Assembly: GCA_961205875.1 (NCBI GenBank)
Contig: OY540810.1
Location: 30,256,001 to 30,320,000, forward strand
Direction of reading: 5' to 3'
Source of the DNA: Sialis fuliginosa
Taxonomy: Eukaryota; Arthropoda; Insecta; Megaloptera; Sialidae
Length of the DNA stretch: 64,000 nt
In this document: piece by piece, positions 55,501-60,162 of the stretch
Layout: each line of letters starts with the position of its first letter
How positions within the stretch are numbered: the first letter of the stretch is position 1
The notes under the pieces: generated by a model
The model's database searches: none
Told to the model about the DNA's origin: nothing
The model's input: only the letters and a program-made list of their open reading frames with translations
Translations under genes and position numbers: made by a program

Positions 55501-56212
55501 GATTGTTTAGAAGTCAAATTATTTACAATTATCCTAACATTTTTTTTTTTATTCTAGAACCATCATCTGTCATCCCGAACAAAAAATCTGATGATGATGA
55601 TAAAGAAGAAGAATATGAAGATCCAGATGTTCTGATACCAATACACAACAACTCGTTCTCTGATTCTGACTTCAATAACGTCCACACAAAAGCCGAGGAC
55701 ATATCAACTACGATTATAGTTGCGATCATATTGGTACTGGTGATAATCGTCATAGCCATACTGACCGTCATGGCTGTGATGGTGTACAATACGCAGAAAA
55801 GCAAGAAGAAATATATGTATGCTGTTGGAAGTGTCAGGACGTTCTCTAATCCTAATTACTGTACGTCAACGTCATCAGAAAATAATATAAATTCTGTTCA
55901 GGTCGCTGATAACAAGAAACCATTTTTGTGGAAGCGTATCAAATATGATAAATCACAGGTACGTGCAAAATACTTTGTTATTGAGACTTTCAGAAACCAA
56001 AGTAGCTGATAATTTTCCCTTGAAATTTTAATATTATTTTTTAATTGTAGGAACGTGTGTATGAAGACAAATCAACAGCTAATAGTCCTGAAGTTGCCAG
56101 TCTTATCCCAGTCGTTCTGACACCGAGTAGCATCACACCGGAGCGCAGATATAGCCCTCCTCAATCGCCAACACATCGAACTGACTCTATTCCACTGCAG
56201 ACGATTGGATGA
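14461..56212 (+). CDS. LRP4: Low-density lipoprotein receptor-related protein 4 (5' end missing)
   Basis: Single-pass type I membrane receptor. In vertebrates LRP4 binds agrin, activates MuSK at the neuromuscular junction and modulates Wnt signalling; in Drosophila it organises synapses. Twenty-seven exons join in frame to about 2,012 codons plus stop. Order: unusual Pro- and Gly-rich N-terminal region (1-185), eight LDL-receptor class A modules (about 186-525), two EGF modules, four YWTD beta-propellers each followed by a [16 protein letters not shown] EGF, a linker, a transmembrane helix (about 1876-1902) and a tail with NPNY. This matches human LRP4 (1,905 residues) module for module. The first visible exon begins with a phase-1 acceptor, so start codon and signal peptide are not seen. 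An AATAAA lies at 56373-56378. Assignment to LRP4 rather than LRP1, LRP2 or LRP5/6 is very secure. Confidence 0.95.
15480..16440. repeat. Degenerate tandem array, units of about 240 bp
   Basis: Successive units share a landmark order: TTATTTATTATTTTCATATT, TTTCTGAAATTTTTAATTTT, a GTCACAATTAAAAAA-type tract, an ACGTCGCCCCTGAC-type GC patch, then TAAATTTTTAGATAATGTTA. ATATTTTTCTGAAATTT recurs at about 15878 and 16117, with a more diverged unit around 15625 and others at each flank. It is very AT-rich with no coding frame, likely a decayed minisatellite or the inside of a transposon. Confidence 0.6.
17172..17725. repeat. Dispersed repeat with inverted GGTTCCGTA-type ends
   Basis: It begins AGAGTTCCATAAAAAACTAG, continues GGAACCCTTATAGTTTCGCT and CTGTCCGTCCGTCC, and ends CTACGGAACCCT followed by CCAACACGCACTTGGTTTTA. 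The wording closely matches, from memory, a very abundant repeat of moths and butterflies (the GGGTTCCGTA...CTAGGAACCCTTATAGTTTCG family). Internal tracts are diverged and noncoding. Family identity needs a library search. Confidence 0.55.
17780..18108 (+). CDS. LRP4: LRP4 visible exon 2: Gly/Tyr/Arg-rich segment and start of first LDLa
   Basis: Acceptor ttactcattcgcag; donor gtaaat after ATG AG (phase 2). The exon encodes [16 protein letters not shown], then a Gly-, Tyr-, Ile- and Pro-rich stretch ([33 protein letters not shown]), an acidic patch [12 protein letters not shown] and the first six cysteines of an atypical LDLa module ([18 protein letters not shown]). Like exon 1 it is GC-rich. 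The region before the cysteines has no recognised domain. Confidence 0.88.
18973..19205 (+). mobile_element. Solo arm of the 13806 foldback family
   Basis: AGGGTATCCAGTAAACATAC through TGCTGATCAAAAGTTGTAAA and GCGCAATCTACGA follows the left arm of the 13806 element over about 230 bp. No inverted partner follows, so this is a half element. Presence of two copies shows a dispersed family. Confidence 0.65.
22280..22548 (+). repeat. Dispersed repeat copy, GTGACAAGGATyCAGG family
   Basis: Shares TTATGCGTGTGACAAGGAT, the CAGACAGACACGGAGCG-type tract, TGAAATGGAAAGATGAA and AAATGATCACAAAGCT with the copies at 23985 and, inverted, 31490. The upstream half of the family is missing or too diverged here. 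Noncoding. Confidence 0.65.
22853..23354. mobile_element. Foldback MITE of about 500 bp
   Basis: The tips TAGTGGAGTCATATAAGCG and CGCTAATATGACTTCACTA are inverted repeats, and homology runs inward through GGAACTGAAA / TTTCAGTTCC, CATCACAGGGATTACATAAC / GTTATGTAATCCCTGTGATG and AACGAAGACAAT pairs to a short centre near 23085. TA lies at or next to both tips. It stands immediately upstream of LRP4 visible exon 3 and would fold the intron end into a long hairpin. Confidence 0.75.
23440..23645 (+). CDS. LRP4: LRP4 visible exon 3: end of LDLa 1 and LDLa 2
   Basis: Acceptor ctttgtgtag, donor gtaagt after GGT A (phase 1). It completes LDLa 1 ([16 protein letters not shown]) and encodes LDLa 2, with the calcium cage motif [19 protein letters not shown] class A modules bind ligand and calcium at the cell surface. 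The alternative donor three bases earlier is weaker and would give Gly instead of Ser at the junction. Confidence 0.93.
23985..24440 (+). repeat. Dispersed repeat copy, GTGACAAGGATTCAGG family (longest here)
   Basis: It matches the inverted copy at 31490-31950 almost end to end: AACAAACGTTGT, TTTTCACGTAA, GGACCGTCCTCAAG, GGTTCAGTGGTT, TTATGCGTGTGACAAGGATT and a CAGACAGACACAC-type tract. The CGGACGGACGG and AGACAGACAC tracts are typical of the 3' ends of insect non-LTR or foldback repeats. Noncoding. Confidence 0.7.
24478..25420 (+). repeat. Diverged dispersed repeat, CTGTGCCCGCGACTT type
   Basis: The opening CTGTGCCCGCGACTTTGCTC and the closing TCAAATTCCATCTAAATCAG with GAACGAACAGACAGAC are the two landmarks of a repeat common in insects (CCGCGACTTCG...; AATTTCATCnAAATC...ACAGACAGAC). 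The interior is decayed AT-rich DNA. Limits are approximate. Confidence 0.5.
25891..26020 (+). CDS. LRP4: LRP4 visible exon 4: LDLa 3
   Basis: Acceptor tttgtttctttcag; donor gtaagt after ACA GA (phase 2). It encodes one complete LDLa, [13 protein letters not shown] then [16 protein letters not shown], with the calcium-binding acidic residues intact. The next coding exon is 23.1 kb away; the split codon (GA + A) and module order continue cleanly there. Confidence 0.93.
26078..26373. mobile_element. MITE with CCCATGTAGGAAAT inverted ends
   Basis: CCCATGTAGGAAAT at 26078 is matched by ATTTCCTACATAGG ending at 26373. Inside are many short degenerate repeats of GGCCAATATTGG and CCAAGGCTTGTC type, a composition I associate with a common insect MITE. 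It lies 57 bp after LRP4 visible exon 4. No coding capacity. Confidence 0.6.
27057..27268. mobile_element. hAT-like MITE with CAAGCGCGGATCC / GGAACCGCGCCTG ends
   Basis: The ends CAAGCGCGGATCCAGGG and CTGGAACCGCGCCTG are imperfect inverted repeats. Neighbouring octamers TCTATCCT and TCTAGAAT are only partly alike, so a target duplication is uncertain. The interior carries C-rich stretches. Nonautonomous. Confidence 0.5.
28518..28759 (-). mobile_element. hAT-type terminal fragment
   Basis: On the minus strand the segment ending at 28759 starts CAGGACCAGTTTTAATGCGT and continues into a C-run; at the other side GGGCGACCATTTAGGGCGTC appears. This is the wording of decayed hAT termini. No transposase frame could be recognised. 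Confidence 0.4.
30093..30270. mobile_element. Small MITE with TACACGGCCACACAA-type inverted ends
   Basis: TACACGGCCACACAAAAAAG at the left is matched by CTTTTCTTGTGTGACTGTGT at the right, and the next bases (TATAAAACTCTTTCG / CGAAAAAGTTATGTA) also pair. About 178 bp, no coding frame. Confidence 0.6.
31490..31950 (-). repeat. Inverted copy of the GTGACAAGGATTCAGG repeat
   Basis: This is the reverse complement of the 23985-24440 repeat: CGAAGATACGAGAAG, CTGTCTGTCTGTCTGCCTG, AATCCTTGTCACACGCATAA, CTTGAGGACGGTCC and ACAACGTTTGTTGT all occur in mirrored order. The pair is about 7 kb apart in inverse orientation in one pre-mRNA. Confidence 0.7.
33190..33472. mobile_element. hAT-type MITE with CAGAGTTGTAAC end
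   Basis: Read from the right, CAGAGTTGTAACAAATACTT then GAGTACAAATACAATTACTT is the standard opening of a widespread group of hAT MITEs built from ACTTnAGTAC-like repeats. The body contains the mirrored ACTTAAATACTTTT and GTACTTAAGTACTT tracts. The left tip (GCTGTGCATATACC at about 33190) is diverged. Confidence 0.6.
33890..34566. mobile_element. Nonautonomous DNA transposon bounded by TTAA, GGCAGTATTG ends
   Basis: TTAAGGCAGTATTGCCGTGT at 33890 and ACACCACAATACTGCCTTAA ending at 34566 are inverted repeats of about 24 bp with two mismatches. TTAA at both ends fits a piggyBac-type TTAA target, but a TA target cannot be excluded. A subterminal pair (CGTATTACCTAGAA / TTTTAGGTAATACG) lies inside. 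It is 677 bp with no transposase frame. Confidence 0.65.
36207..37520. mobile_element. Foldback element with simple-sequence centre
   Basis: The left arm (about 36207-36395) and right arm (about 37340-37520) pair in inverse orientation: AAATATTTTCGTTTCAACCA / TGGTTGAAACCAAAATATTT and GTTACACTTGTTTTAAGATG / CATCTTATAACAAGTGTAAC. Between them is AT-rich DNA, including an AAT-rich simple repeat (36420-36560) that creates meaningless long frames. The right side runs into the poly-T of an inserted LINE end. Confidence 0.6.
37532..37770 (-). mobile_element. 5'-truncated LINE 3' end with 48-bp poly(A)
   Basis: On the minus strand this reads as a moderately GC-rich 3' region (GGTTTTAGTGGGTATTGGGC, AGTCCCACACTACACGG, CATTTCCCCCTCCTGGG) running into an unbroken 48-base A tract (37532-37579 as T on the plus strand). 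That is the form of a non-LTR retrotransposon 3' end, with wording like the Jockey/R1-related 3' ends of arthropods. No reverse transcriptase is left. The long pure tract suggests a young insertion. Confidence 0.6.
37840..38080 (+). pseudogene. Decayed LINE reverse-transcriptase fragment
   Basis: Around 37848 the plus strand reads [17 protein letters not shown], the conserved stretch after the YADD box of non-LTR reverse transcriptases (nxLkLNxxKTxxixF). About 115 bp later, in another frame, comes HFFGVLI followed by KMYTW, like the next LGVxxDxxLtW motif. Frame changes and stops make it a relic. It may belong to the same broken element as the 37532 LINE end or to a different one, since the orientation is opposite. 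Confidence 0.45.
38261..40981 (-). CDS. P-element superfamily transposase with N-terminal THAP domain (THAP9-like)
   Basis: An uninterrupted frame of 906 codons, the length of human THAP9 (903). Residues about 6-95 form a THAP zinc finger: C13, C18, C67 and H70 (C-x4-C-x48-C-x2-H), W44, F71 and AIPNHF near 88-93. A basic, Lys-rich linker and probable leucine-rich coiled coil follow (about 150-240). The RNase H-like catalytic region has Asp in LLMDEISL (about 330), Asp in LTGDQGSNN (about 420) and Glu in [15 protein letters not shown] (about 650). It should bind its element ends and cut and paste DNA. The better start is Met6 (MAVVAHKC). It lies antisense in the giant LRP4 intron. I could not find convincing 31-bp-type ends; the right flank has a GATCTAGGAGATT palindrome (41009-41031) and short tandem repeats. 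A host-domesticated gene is possible but not shown. Confidence 0.9.
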   Translation of the reverse strand: MFFYIMAVVAHKCVYINCENSRKYHKNLHFFKFPIKNSVICEKWVFNTGNSNLLKCESDELANKCICEEHFSERYFTNNFHKRLISDAIPNHFKFPASDPEPIPSTSSACNMLIRTPTKRKLDFSTINVSHSPELKVLKSGALKAYKSSREIKKKLLEISPKKYKKGELENENAVKLCITEMLSPKKNYSPKNRLRNIIKKQQALLMNKRTIIHRLKKKLNLLSKTNFLNQLLHKNSEQSRTLVNMQLYHKKQKKWMREEKLLALSLYYKSPSLYKYMRHLNIVLPSVSSIRQWLQVFNLNTGVQTELLKTLKLKVQCMNKMEKECTLLMDEISLKKGLSYNNYHDLIEGFEDFGYLGRTAKLGSHALVFMVRGLLYKWKIPICYFLSNGPMKGQILKELIIIVVKKLFDIGLKVRVLTGDQGSNNRKAFHLLNSDIEKPYFYIDKKKIYTCFDVPHLIKSLRNNLMKTNLFINDEQVAWNDIKQLHILDTSSVTFRSIPKITQTHINPNNFQKMKVKYATQIFSKTVAVSMLTAYKTGELVTPTVLNTSNFINKINNIFDCLNSRVLNDSNRFKCALSTKTNLVEQTLREAIPWIKSWKFIDKKGQVRSNVYFINGFVQTIYAILNLWDDLKNDNYTYLLTSRIQQDPLENLFSVIRSRGGYNPYPTCREFRLALQHNMHIRMLDHTETPNCEINDDDDDILVDIDINTITQSENISEYSLSDVSNGTSDKSNDDPVERNVNNFSIEQCSIVYVAGYFVYKTLKKFDNCETCVKLLCKDKCTLIDKNEILLVLKDYADSDRIAYLKRPSQLCVNIVETLLNIFNKNYDIIKIQFGIKKTLKKIIINKMKKKFPICFNENTECYKHLIFLINIFIKIKLLKSIQWFNKEIETEKLKQKKLKKVQHL
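41300..41460. repeat. Degenerate short tandem repeat, GAAACGTTCTATATG units
   Basis: Units of 15-25 bp resembling GAAACGTTCTATATGATTAT repeat about seven times (ACGTTCTATATAACT, CACGTTCTAATGAAG, CGTTCTATTTGATTA and so on). They lie about 320 bp upstream of the transposase start and could be subterminal repeats of that element, or an unrelated minisatellite. Confidence 0.5.
42021..42129. mobile_element. Hairpin MITE nested in the left arm of the 41833 element
   Basis: ATACTCTATTTCATTTAAGA and its reverse complement TCTTAAATGAAATAGAGTAT bound a 109-bp hairpin. The arm continues on either side as in the intact right arm (TAACT before, AGAAACCACGATGAGTCAG after), which proves insertion. A related, split copy appears to flank the 11871-13710 element. 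Confidence 0.75.
42828..42938. mobile_element. Hairpin MITE nested in the right arm of the 41833 element
   Basis: TTACAAGATCCCCAAATGGG and the inverted CCCATTTGGGGATCTTGTAA bound 111 bp with an AT-rich centre. The left arm of the host palindrome lacks it. Its sequence is unlike the 42021 hairpin, so two different small elements entered the same host element. Confidence 0.75.
43266..43326. repeat. TA/TATG microsatellite
   Basis: A run of TATGTATG and (TA)n units abuts the left tip of the 43325 foldback element, whose right tip also borders ATACATATATG. Target preference for TA repeats by this element family is a plausible reading. Confidence 0.8.
43325..44507. mobile_element. Foldback element of 1.18 kb, TACAGGATGATTCAGC ends
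   Basis: TACAGGATGATTCAGCGCTG and its inverted partner GCTGAATCATCCTGTA open arms of about 470 bp: TGTGTCCGGAAATTT / AAATTTCCGGACACA, GGGTTTAGTATTAATAAGTG / CACTTATTAATACTAAACCC and CGTATTAAGTAAAATTCTGC / GCAGAATTTTACTTAATACG. The tips resemble those of the 41833 element (ACAGGATGGT), so the two may be related families. No transposase frame. Confidence 0.8.
44531..45548. repeat. Direct repeats of about 240-270 bp flanking a foldback element
   Basis: TCAGCTGTAAACAATACATA begins both repeats (44531 and 45277), and both end near CAAAATAAAA. Inner landmarks such as GGTAATATGAAAACCACTTA and AGTTTTACTAAAAATG are shared. The foldback element 44769-45273 occupies exactly the space between them. Either the element sits between two copies of an older repeat, or the unit repeat-plus-element was partly duplicated in tandem. 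Confidence 0.65.
44769..45273. mobile_element. Foldback MITE with CGCCCGTTTGGGGGT arms
   Basis: AGTGACTAAAAATCGCCCGT with TTTGGGGGTTCGCAAATATT at the left is mirrored by AATATTTGCGGACCCCCAAA and ACGGGCG...GGTTCACT at the right. Inside, AGTAATTGAAACATATG...AGAACATT pairs with GAACGTTCT...CATGTTTCAATTACTT. About 505 bp, noncoding. Confidence 0.7.
46747..46925 (+). mobile_element. Pair of hAT-like termini
   Basis: CAGTGGCGTAACTGTAATTG (about 46764) and CAGTGCCGGCTTTAGGAGGG (about 46875) are both in the form of hAT 5' ends, separated by about 110 bp of AT-rich DNA. No transposase remains. They could be two nested deletion derivatives. Confidence 0.4.
48166..48290 (+). repeat. Repeat with hammerhead-ribozyme-like core
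   Basis: CTGAAGA (48214-48220) is followed by a stem GACTC...GAGTC and then GAAAC (48240-48244), the order CTGAnGA - stem II - GAAA of a hammerhead core. Outer arms GTTGTCC (48180-48186) and GGACAAC (48270-48276) pair, and GGCTTTCG (48167-48174) roughly matches the CGAAAAG (48281-48287) side. From memory this wording (GTCGAAACGTC, GGACAACAGCCCG) is a dispersed repeat in many insects, possibly linked to Penelope-like retroelements. Whether it cleaves is unknown. Confidence 0.5.
48841..49040. repeat. GC-rich dispersed-repeat fragment with a 19-bp G tract
   Basis: A segment such as CAGGCCCCCGGGCCAGGATT and GCCCTCTTCAGCCCCGGGTC ends in 19 consecutive G (49013-49031), about 90 bp before LRP4 visible exon 5. 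Composition differs sharply from the surroundings and looks like a transposon or retroposon fragment. An open frame across it has no family likeness. Confidence 0.4.
49120..50564 (+). CDS. LRP4: LRP4 visible exons 5-9: LDLa 4-8 and two EGF modules
   Basis: Exons 49120-49226, 49292-49460, 49653-49803, 49944-50269 and 50378-50564, all with gt..ag borders and matching phases. They encode LDLa 4 ([16 protein letters not shown]), 5 ([16 protein letters not shown]), 6 ([16 protein letters not shown]), 7 ([16 protein letters not shown]) and 8 ([16 protein letters not shown]). Module 8 has an enlarged first loop with an NET glycosylation sequon. An EGF ([17 protein letters not shown]) and a calcium-binding EGF starting DIDECLFE follow, leading into the first propeller. 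LDLa 5 also has a longer loop (YSSYRR). All acidic calcium ligands are kept. Confidence 0.94.
50626..51923 (+). CDS. LRP4: LRP4 visible exons 10-14: first YWTD beta-propeller and EGF
   Basis: Exons 50626-50779, 50901-51110, 51199-51380, 51445-51608 and 51692-51923. Blade motifs run VYWSDV, IFWTDSG, VFWTDWG, MYWADAK and IYWTDWH, with DG(S/T)-type returns between them, then the [21 protein letters not shown]. In vertebrate LRP4 the first propeller binds the agrin LNS domain, so this would be the expected ligand face. Introns are 64-121 bp. Confidence 0.94.
51983..53059 (+). CDS. LRP4: LRP4 visible exons 15-18: second YWTD beta-propeller and EGF
   Basis: Exons 51983-52133, 52252-52413, 52490-52705 and 52779-53059. 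Blades show IFWTDV, LYWTDAG, MYWSDWG, IYWADGG and VYWTDWE, then the [21 protein letters not shown]. Three of the four exons enter and three leave in phase 1. The motif [18 protein letters not shown] is a textbook LDL receptor class B repeat. Confidence 0.94.
53143..54426 (+). CDS. LRP4: LRP4 visible exons 19-23 (part): third YWTD beta-propeller and EGF
   Basis: Exons 53143-53305, 53365-53498, 53617-53810, 53886-54189 and the first third of 54245-54786. Blades: IYWTDTA, MYWTDAG, MYWSDWG, LYWNDAS and IYWTDWQ. The fourth blade has Asn for Thr, a common variant. The [23 protein letters not shown] is encoded in the large exon together with the start of the last propeller. Introns are 55-118 bp. 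Confidence 0.93.
54427..55478 (+). CDS. LRP4: LRP4 visible exons 23 (rest)-25: fourth YWTD beta-propeller and last EGF
   Basis: Remainder of exon 54245-54786, plus 54850-55096 and 55220-55478. Blades: IYFTDV (Phe for Trp), LYWTDTG, LYWSDWS, LYWSDAL and IYWTDWY, then [21 protein letters not shown] with [12 protein letters not shown]. The 542-bp exon is the largest of the gene and has lost intron positions that the other propellers keep. Confidence 0.93.
55558..56212 (+). CDS. LRP4: LRP4 visible exons 26-27: membrane helix and cytoplasmic tail
   Basis: Exons 55558-55958 and 56051-56212 (stop TGA at 56210). An acidic Ser/Asp-rich juxtamembrane linker ([14 protein letters not shown]) with one NNS sequon precedes a helix of about 26 residues ([20 protein letters not shown]). 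A basic stop-transfer KSKKKY follows, then [14 protein letters not shown], which holds an NPxY internalisation motif in the position of human LRP4 (TYSNPSYRTST). The last exon has [12 protein letters not shown], close to TPERRGSLP of vertebrate LRP4. The C-terminus QTIG is not a canonical class I PDZ ligand such as vertebrate LRP4 has. AATAAA follows at 56373. Confidence 0.94.
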
Positions 56213-59200
56213 GTAGTACAATAATAAACATGTAGGAAAATCTAGTCACTTATACATATATACGTACGCTCTGCTACATACAGGGCTAGTAATATGTTAA
56301 ATATATATAAAAACATATATATATATTGTGTATCGCAAGTGATACAGTCAACTGGAAATTAGACATTCAATTAATAAACATTGTAGAATTAACAATTTTT
56401 TATAAACAAAAACGAATGAATGAAAATACAAACAGCATTCTCAAAACTACAGATATAGATTCTATTTTTTAATGGTATAAAATAGAATAAGGACGGGAAA
56501 AAATTATTTAGATACAGATAAAATATCTAAAACATTTTTTGTTACGATGAATGTGCTTTGTTAAATCAAAATAAATAACTTATTTAAAAAATATAATATG
56601 TATTTTGTCAGATAACAAAAAAAAATTAGTCATTGGGGTTTCAGTTTTATATTCTTTGTAATAATAATTATAATAATAATAATAATAATAAAAAATGATA
56701 GTTCTTAACAAACTGATAAATTATAGTAAGGTGCTGTATAACGTAAAAAAAATATGTTTTTATATTATTTTTCAAACCTGAATTTATGTAATAAAATGGT
56801 AAAACATACTAGTCATGATGTAATAATAATTATTGTGCCAAAGAGGATAAGCAATTTTATTATTAAAATTCAGAACTAAACAGAAAAAACGATATTTAAG
56901 ACATATCTCAAATATATTATATTCGGTGTTATTAATTTTTTATACAGTGAATCAAAAGGTACAGTACATTGAAATATATATTATTACAACATATCCAACT
57001 CAGTGTATTCTTTTAAACGTTTGTTGATGTCAGAACGAACATGAAAATGAAGTTCAAGAATGACTTATACTTTCATGTTGATGCGCCACCGATTAGTGAA
57101 CAAAAGAAACTATTGTACTATCGGATTTGATAGTTGTAATAATATATGTTTGAAGATATGTATATACAGTCATGCCTTGAGTTGTGGTTCTACGACTTAC
57201 GTAAATTTTCATTTGGCACCATTCCTTAAAGTTGCAGCACTTGTTTTGGAATTACGACTCTTTAGCAGCATGACGTTATCACCCGATCGGCTTCAAATAG
57301 TGTTTTTGTTGTGATTAAAATATAAAATAAGAGTGCTCCGAATTACGAACATTTTCAAGAGGGAATCTAAGGTCATGTAACTCTGAGGTATGACTGTATT
57401 TAAAAAGATGTGGAATTATTATAATAGAAATTTCAACATAATACTCGAAATAATGTTTCCTAGTGATTAATTATCTATAATGTGAATTTATTGATTTTTT
57501 TTAATTATTGCACATATATTTAAATATATATAGGTACATATAATTATTTTGAAGATATATTTTTATATTACAATAAAAATGTTTTAATTTTTTATTGTAG
57601 TAGTAATTTTTAAAAATATATCCAGAGCTGTAGTGAGAATATTTTACATGAAAATTTTAAAAATTAAGATAAGGATATATCCTCGGACAATGTTATGTAA
57701 TCTCTATCAGCACAACGTTGTTTATAATATCTTATAGTAATTAATGGACAATTGTGTTGTCTATGAATGGGAAACTGCTACGTTCAAATGAATTAAAATT
57801 CATAAATAGACTACATATCGATATAAACTCAAATCAACACCTCGTATTGAGGTCTATACATTCGTTTTACTTCAGAGATATAGTTATTCGTAATTTAGAA
57901 TTTCAAGCAATAAAAATTCGGTTCAACCATTTAGACTTTAGCATAATGCAAAAGAAGGTACACATTACTCTTTTGCTTTGAGCAGTCGGGTAAAAACCAA
58001 ATTTTAGTTTTTTCTGTGCAAAAAACATGTCAATTAAATTATTTTATTAGTAAGATCCCAGAAAGAATATTTCCAATAAAATGTTTTTAACAATATATTA
58101 TAGTATTATCGTCACCCCCATTCAATAGACTCTCTATAGTATATGCATTTTCTTATGATATCATTACAGCTCCGTATATACCTACGTAATTATTTTCAAT
58201 AATTCATTATTATTAAAAAAAAAATGGTGTAAAATAAAATATTTAATAACACTCAAGTTGCTCATACTTACTTTAAAATATATAAAGTATGATTATAAGA
58301 AAACAATAGACATTTTTGTGCCATATCAAAAGAAAATCAAATACATCTATTGCTTTTTTATAATAGTCAGTATAATATTATTTGATATTATTTTTTGATT
58401 ATGTGAGTGAATATATGGACATTATTATGTGTTATAAATATGAATAGATTATTTTTTTAGATATTGTTGTGACATTTTAAATGGATATGCAAGGTGGAAG
58501 GTTCTTAAAGACTGATTTTAGGGAATGATATTAACGGAAAGGTATTATTAAAACGATAAAAATATGTTGTTTTTGTATATGCATACCATCTTATAGCAAA
58601 TTAGATTTTATTTATCTTCATTCTAAAAACGAATTGATAACATGTAGGTATGCTGAAATGATTAGTTATCAAGAATTCAATTTGTGACCTACTTATTATA
58701 ATAAGGTAAAATGTAGTATTAATTATAAATGTTTACTTTTTTAATCAGCAGGCCTCTTCCAATCTAATAAGAAAGTCAACATTTGATGCCTAAGATTTAT
58801 TTAAAATTCAGGTACATATTATATTATAATAATATAGAACGATTACTTATAAAAATGATTTAATTAATTATAATTATAAATTTTTTTTTTAATCTCAATT
58901 TCAAAGACAATAAATATTTTTTAACCGATTTCAATTAAAAATATTTATATGCACATACAAAATCAAATATATTTTCGATTTAAAAATTATTTGCGTTTGT
59001 ACTTGTTAAAGTTACCGAAGTTCACATAGGCTCGTGTGACCTTCACGTAACTGTTAACAATCTAGAAGGAATGGTTATTTATTTACTGTAATATTAATGT
59101 TTACGTGCATGTACAAACTACGTATATTTTATTGGAAGACAACCGTTTAAATTGTGTATTTAAATTAAGTGACATTTTTGGAATACATATGGTATTTCAA

Positions 59201-60162
59201 AAATGAATAACAAAATTTGTAAACAGAATGTTTTGATGTTGCCAAAATTTGGTTGGTGTGAAGATACATTTTTTATTATACATGGTGTGACTAAAAATGT
59301 GGCCACTATATTTACAGAGGGTGTAGTACCCATCAAAATACACAAAATTTTCATTTTAACCACATTTCCTAAATTTGAGGAAGTAATTTGTTTCTATATG
59401 TCAATAAAAACGATCTACGTTTCATAGAGATTATTTAAATTATGTATATACAAAGTGTTAATTTCAAGTTTTCTTAAATTTTATTTTTATGAATACTACA
59501 TTCTTAATAAATAGTGCCTGTGTTGTTATTTGCCCTCTGTATACTTCAGCATTCCTTTAAAGTATTGTTTAAACCAGCGCTTCTGAATCTGGAGGTACGT
59601 ATAACACTATCTACAGTTACACGTTGTTTCAATCTACAGATGAATATAGATTCAGAACTGTTGGTGCAAAGCTTCACGTCAATCAAAATGGCTCAAATAA
59701 CTTGTAAAACTGTTTGATTCTAAAACATACGTTTTCAAATGGAAGTAATATAGTTAATGTGTAAATATATTTATTATAAGCTCTGTAAAAAAAATATAAC
59801 ATACTAACATTTGTAAGATTATTGTATTTAATATTATTTTAATATAGGAATCATGACATTATGTTTCGCCTCCAGCATAATGTTATGCGATAAATAAAAT
59901 GTATTTTAAATGTTATTGATATTTATTTGAAAAACCTATTATTTCATGGCCAAATTTTAAGCTTTAAAATTATATCTTACTGATGAAAGCAGGTATTCAA
60001 ATGGTTATATATTTAAAGATTTTATACCCAATGTACAAAAATAACAAAATATTTTTAATTGTTTTTATTGAACAAAATATAAAACATTTACATATGATAA
60101 TTATAAAAATAAATTAAGTCATTATCATTTGGATTCTTAAAGAAAATAATCACACAAAGATT
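56213..60162. other. LRP4 3' untranslated/flanking region
   Basis: AT-rich DNA downstream of the LRP4 stop. Candidate polyadenylation signals AATAAA occur at 56373 and later sites (for example near 57573 and 59893), so the 3' UTR may be long. One MITE lies at 57167-57396. A few short open frames (for example 57060, 57754, 59203) have no family likeness. I see nothing else in 57400-60060. Confidence 0.65.
57167..57396. mobile_element. Tc1/mariner (pogo/Tigger-like) MITE
   Basis: CAGTCATGCCTTGAGTTGTG at 57167 and the inverted AACTCTGAGGTATGACTG ending at 57396 are flanked by TA on both sides. The CAGTCATnCCTC opening is typical of pogo/Tigger-type elements. 230 bp, no transposase. Confidence 0.7.

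Noticed and set aside
59160-59430. Plus- and minus-strand frames of about 70 codons in the LRP4 downstream flank
   Set aside because: No known domain, no splice context, no codon bias; chance frames.
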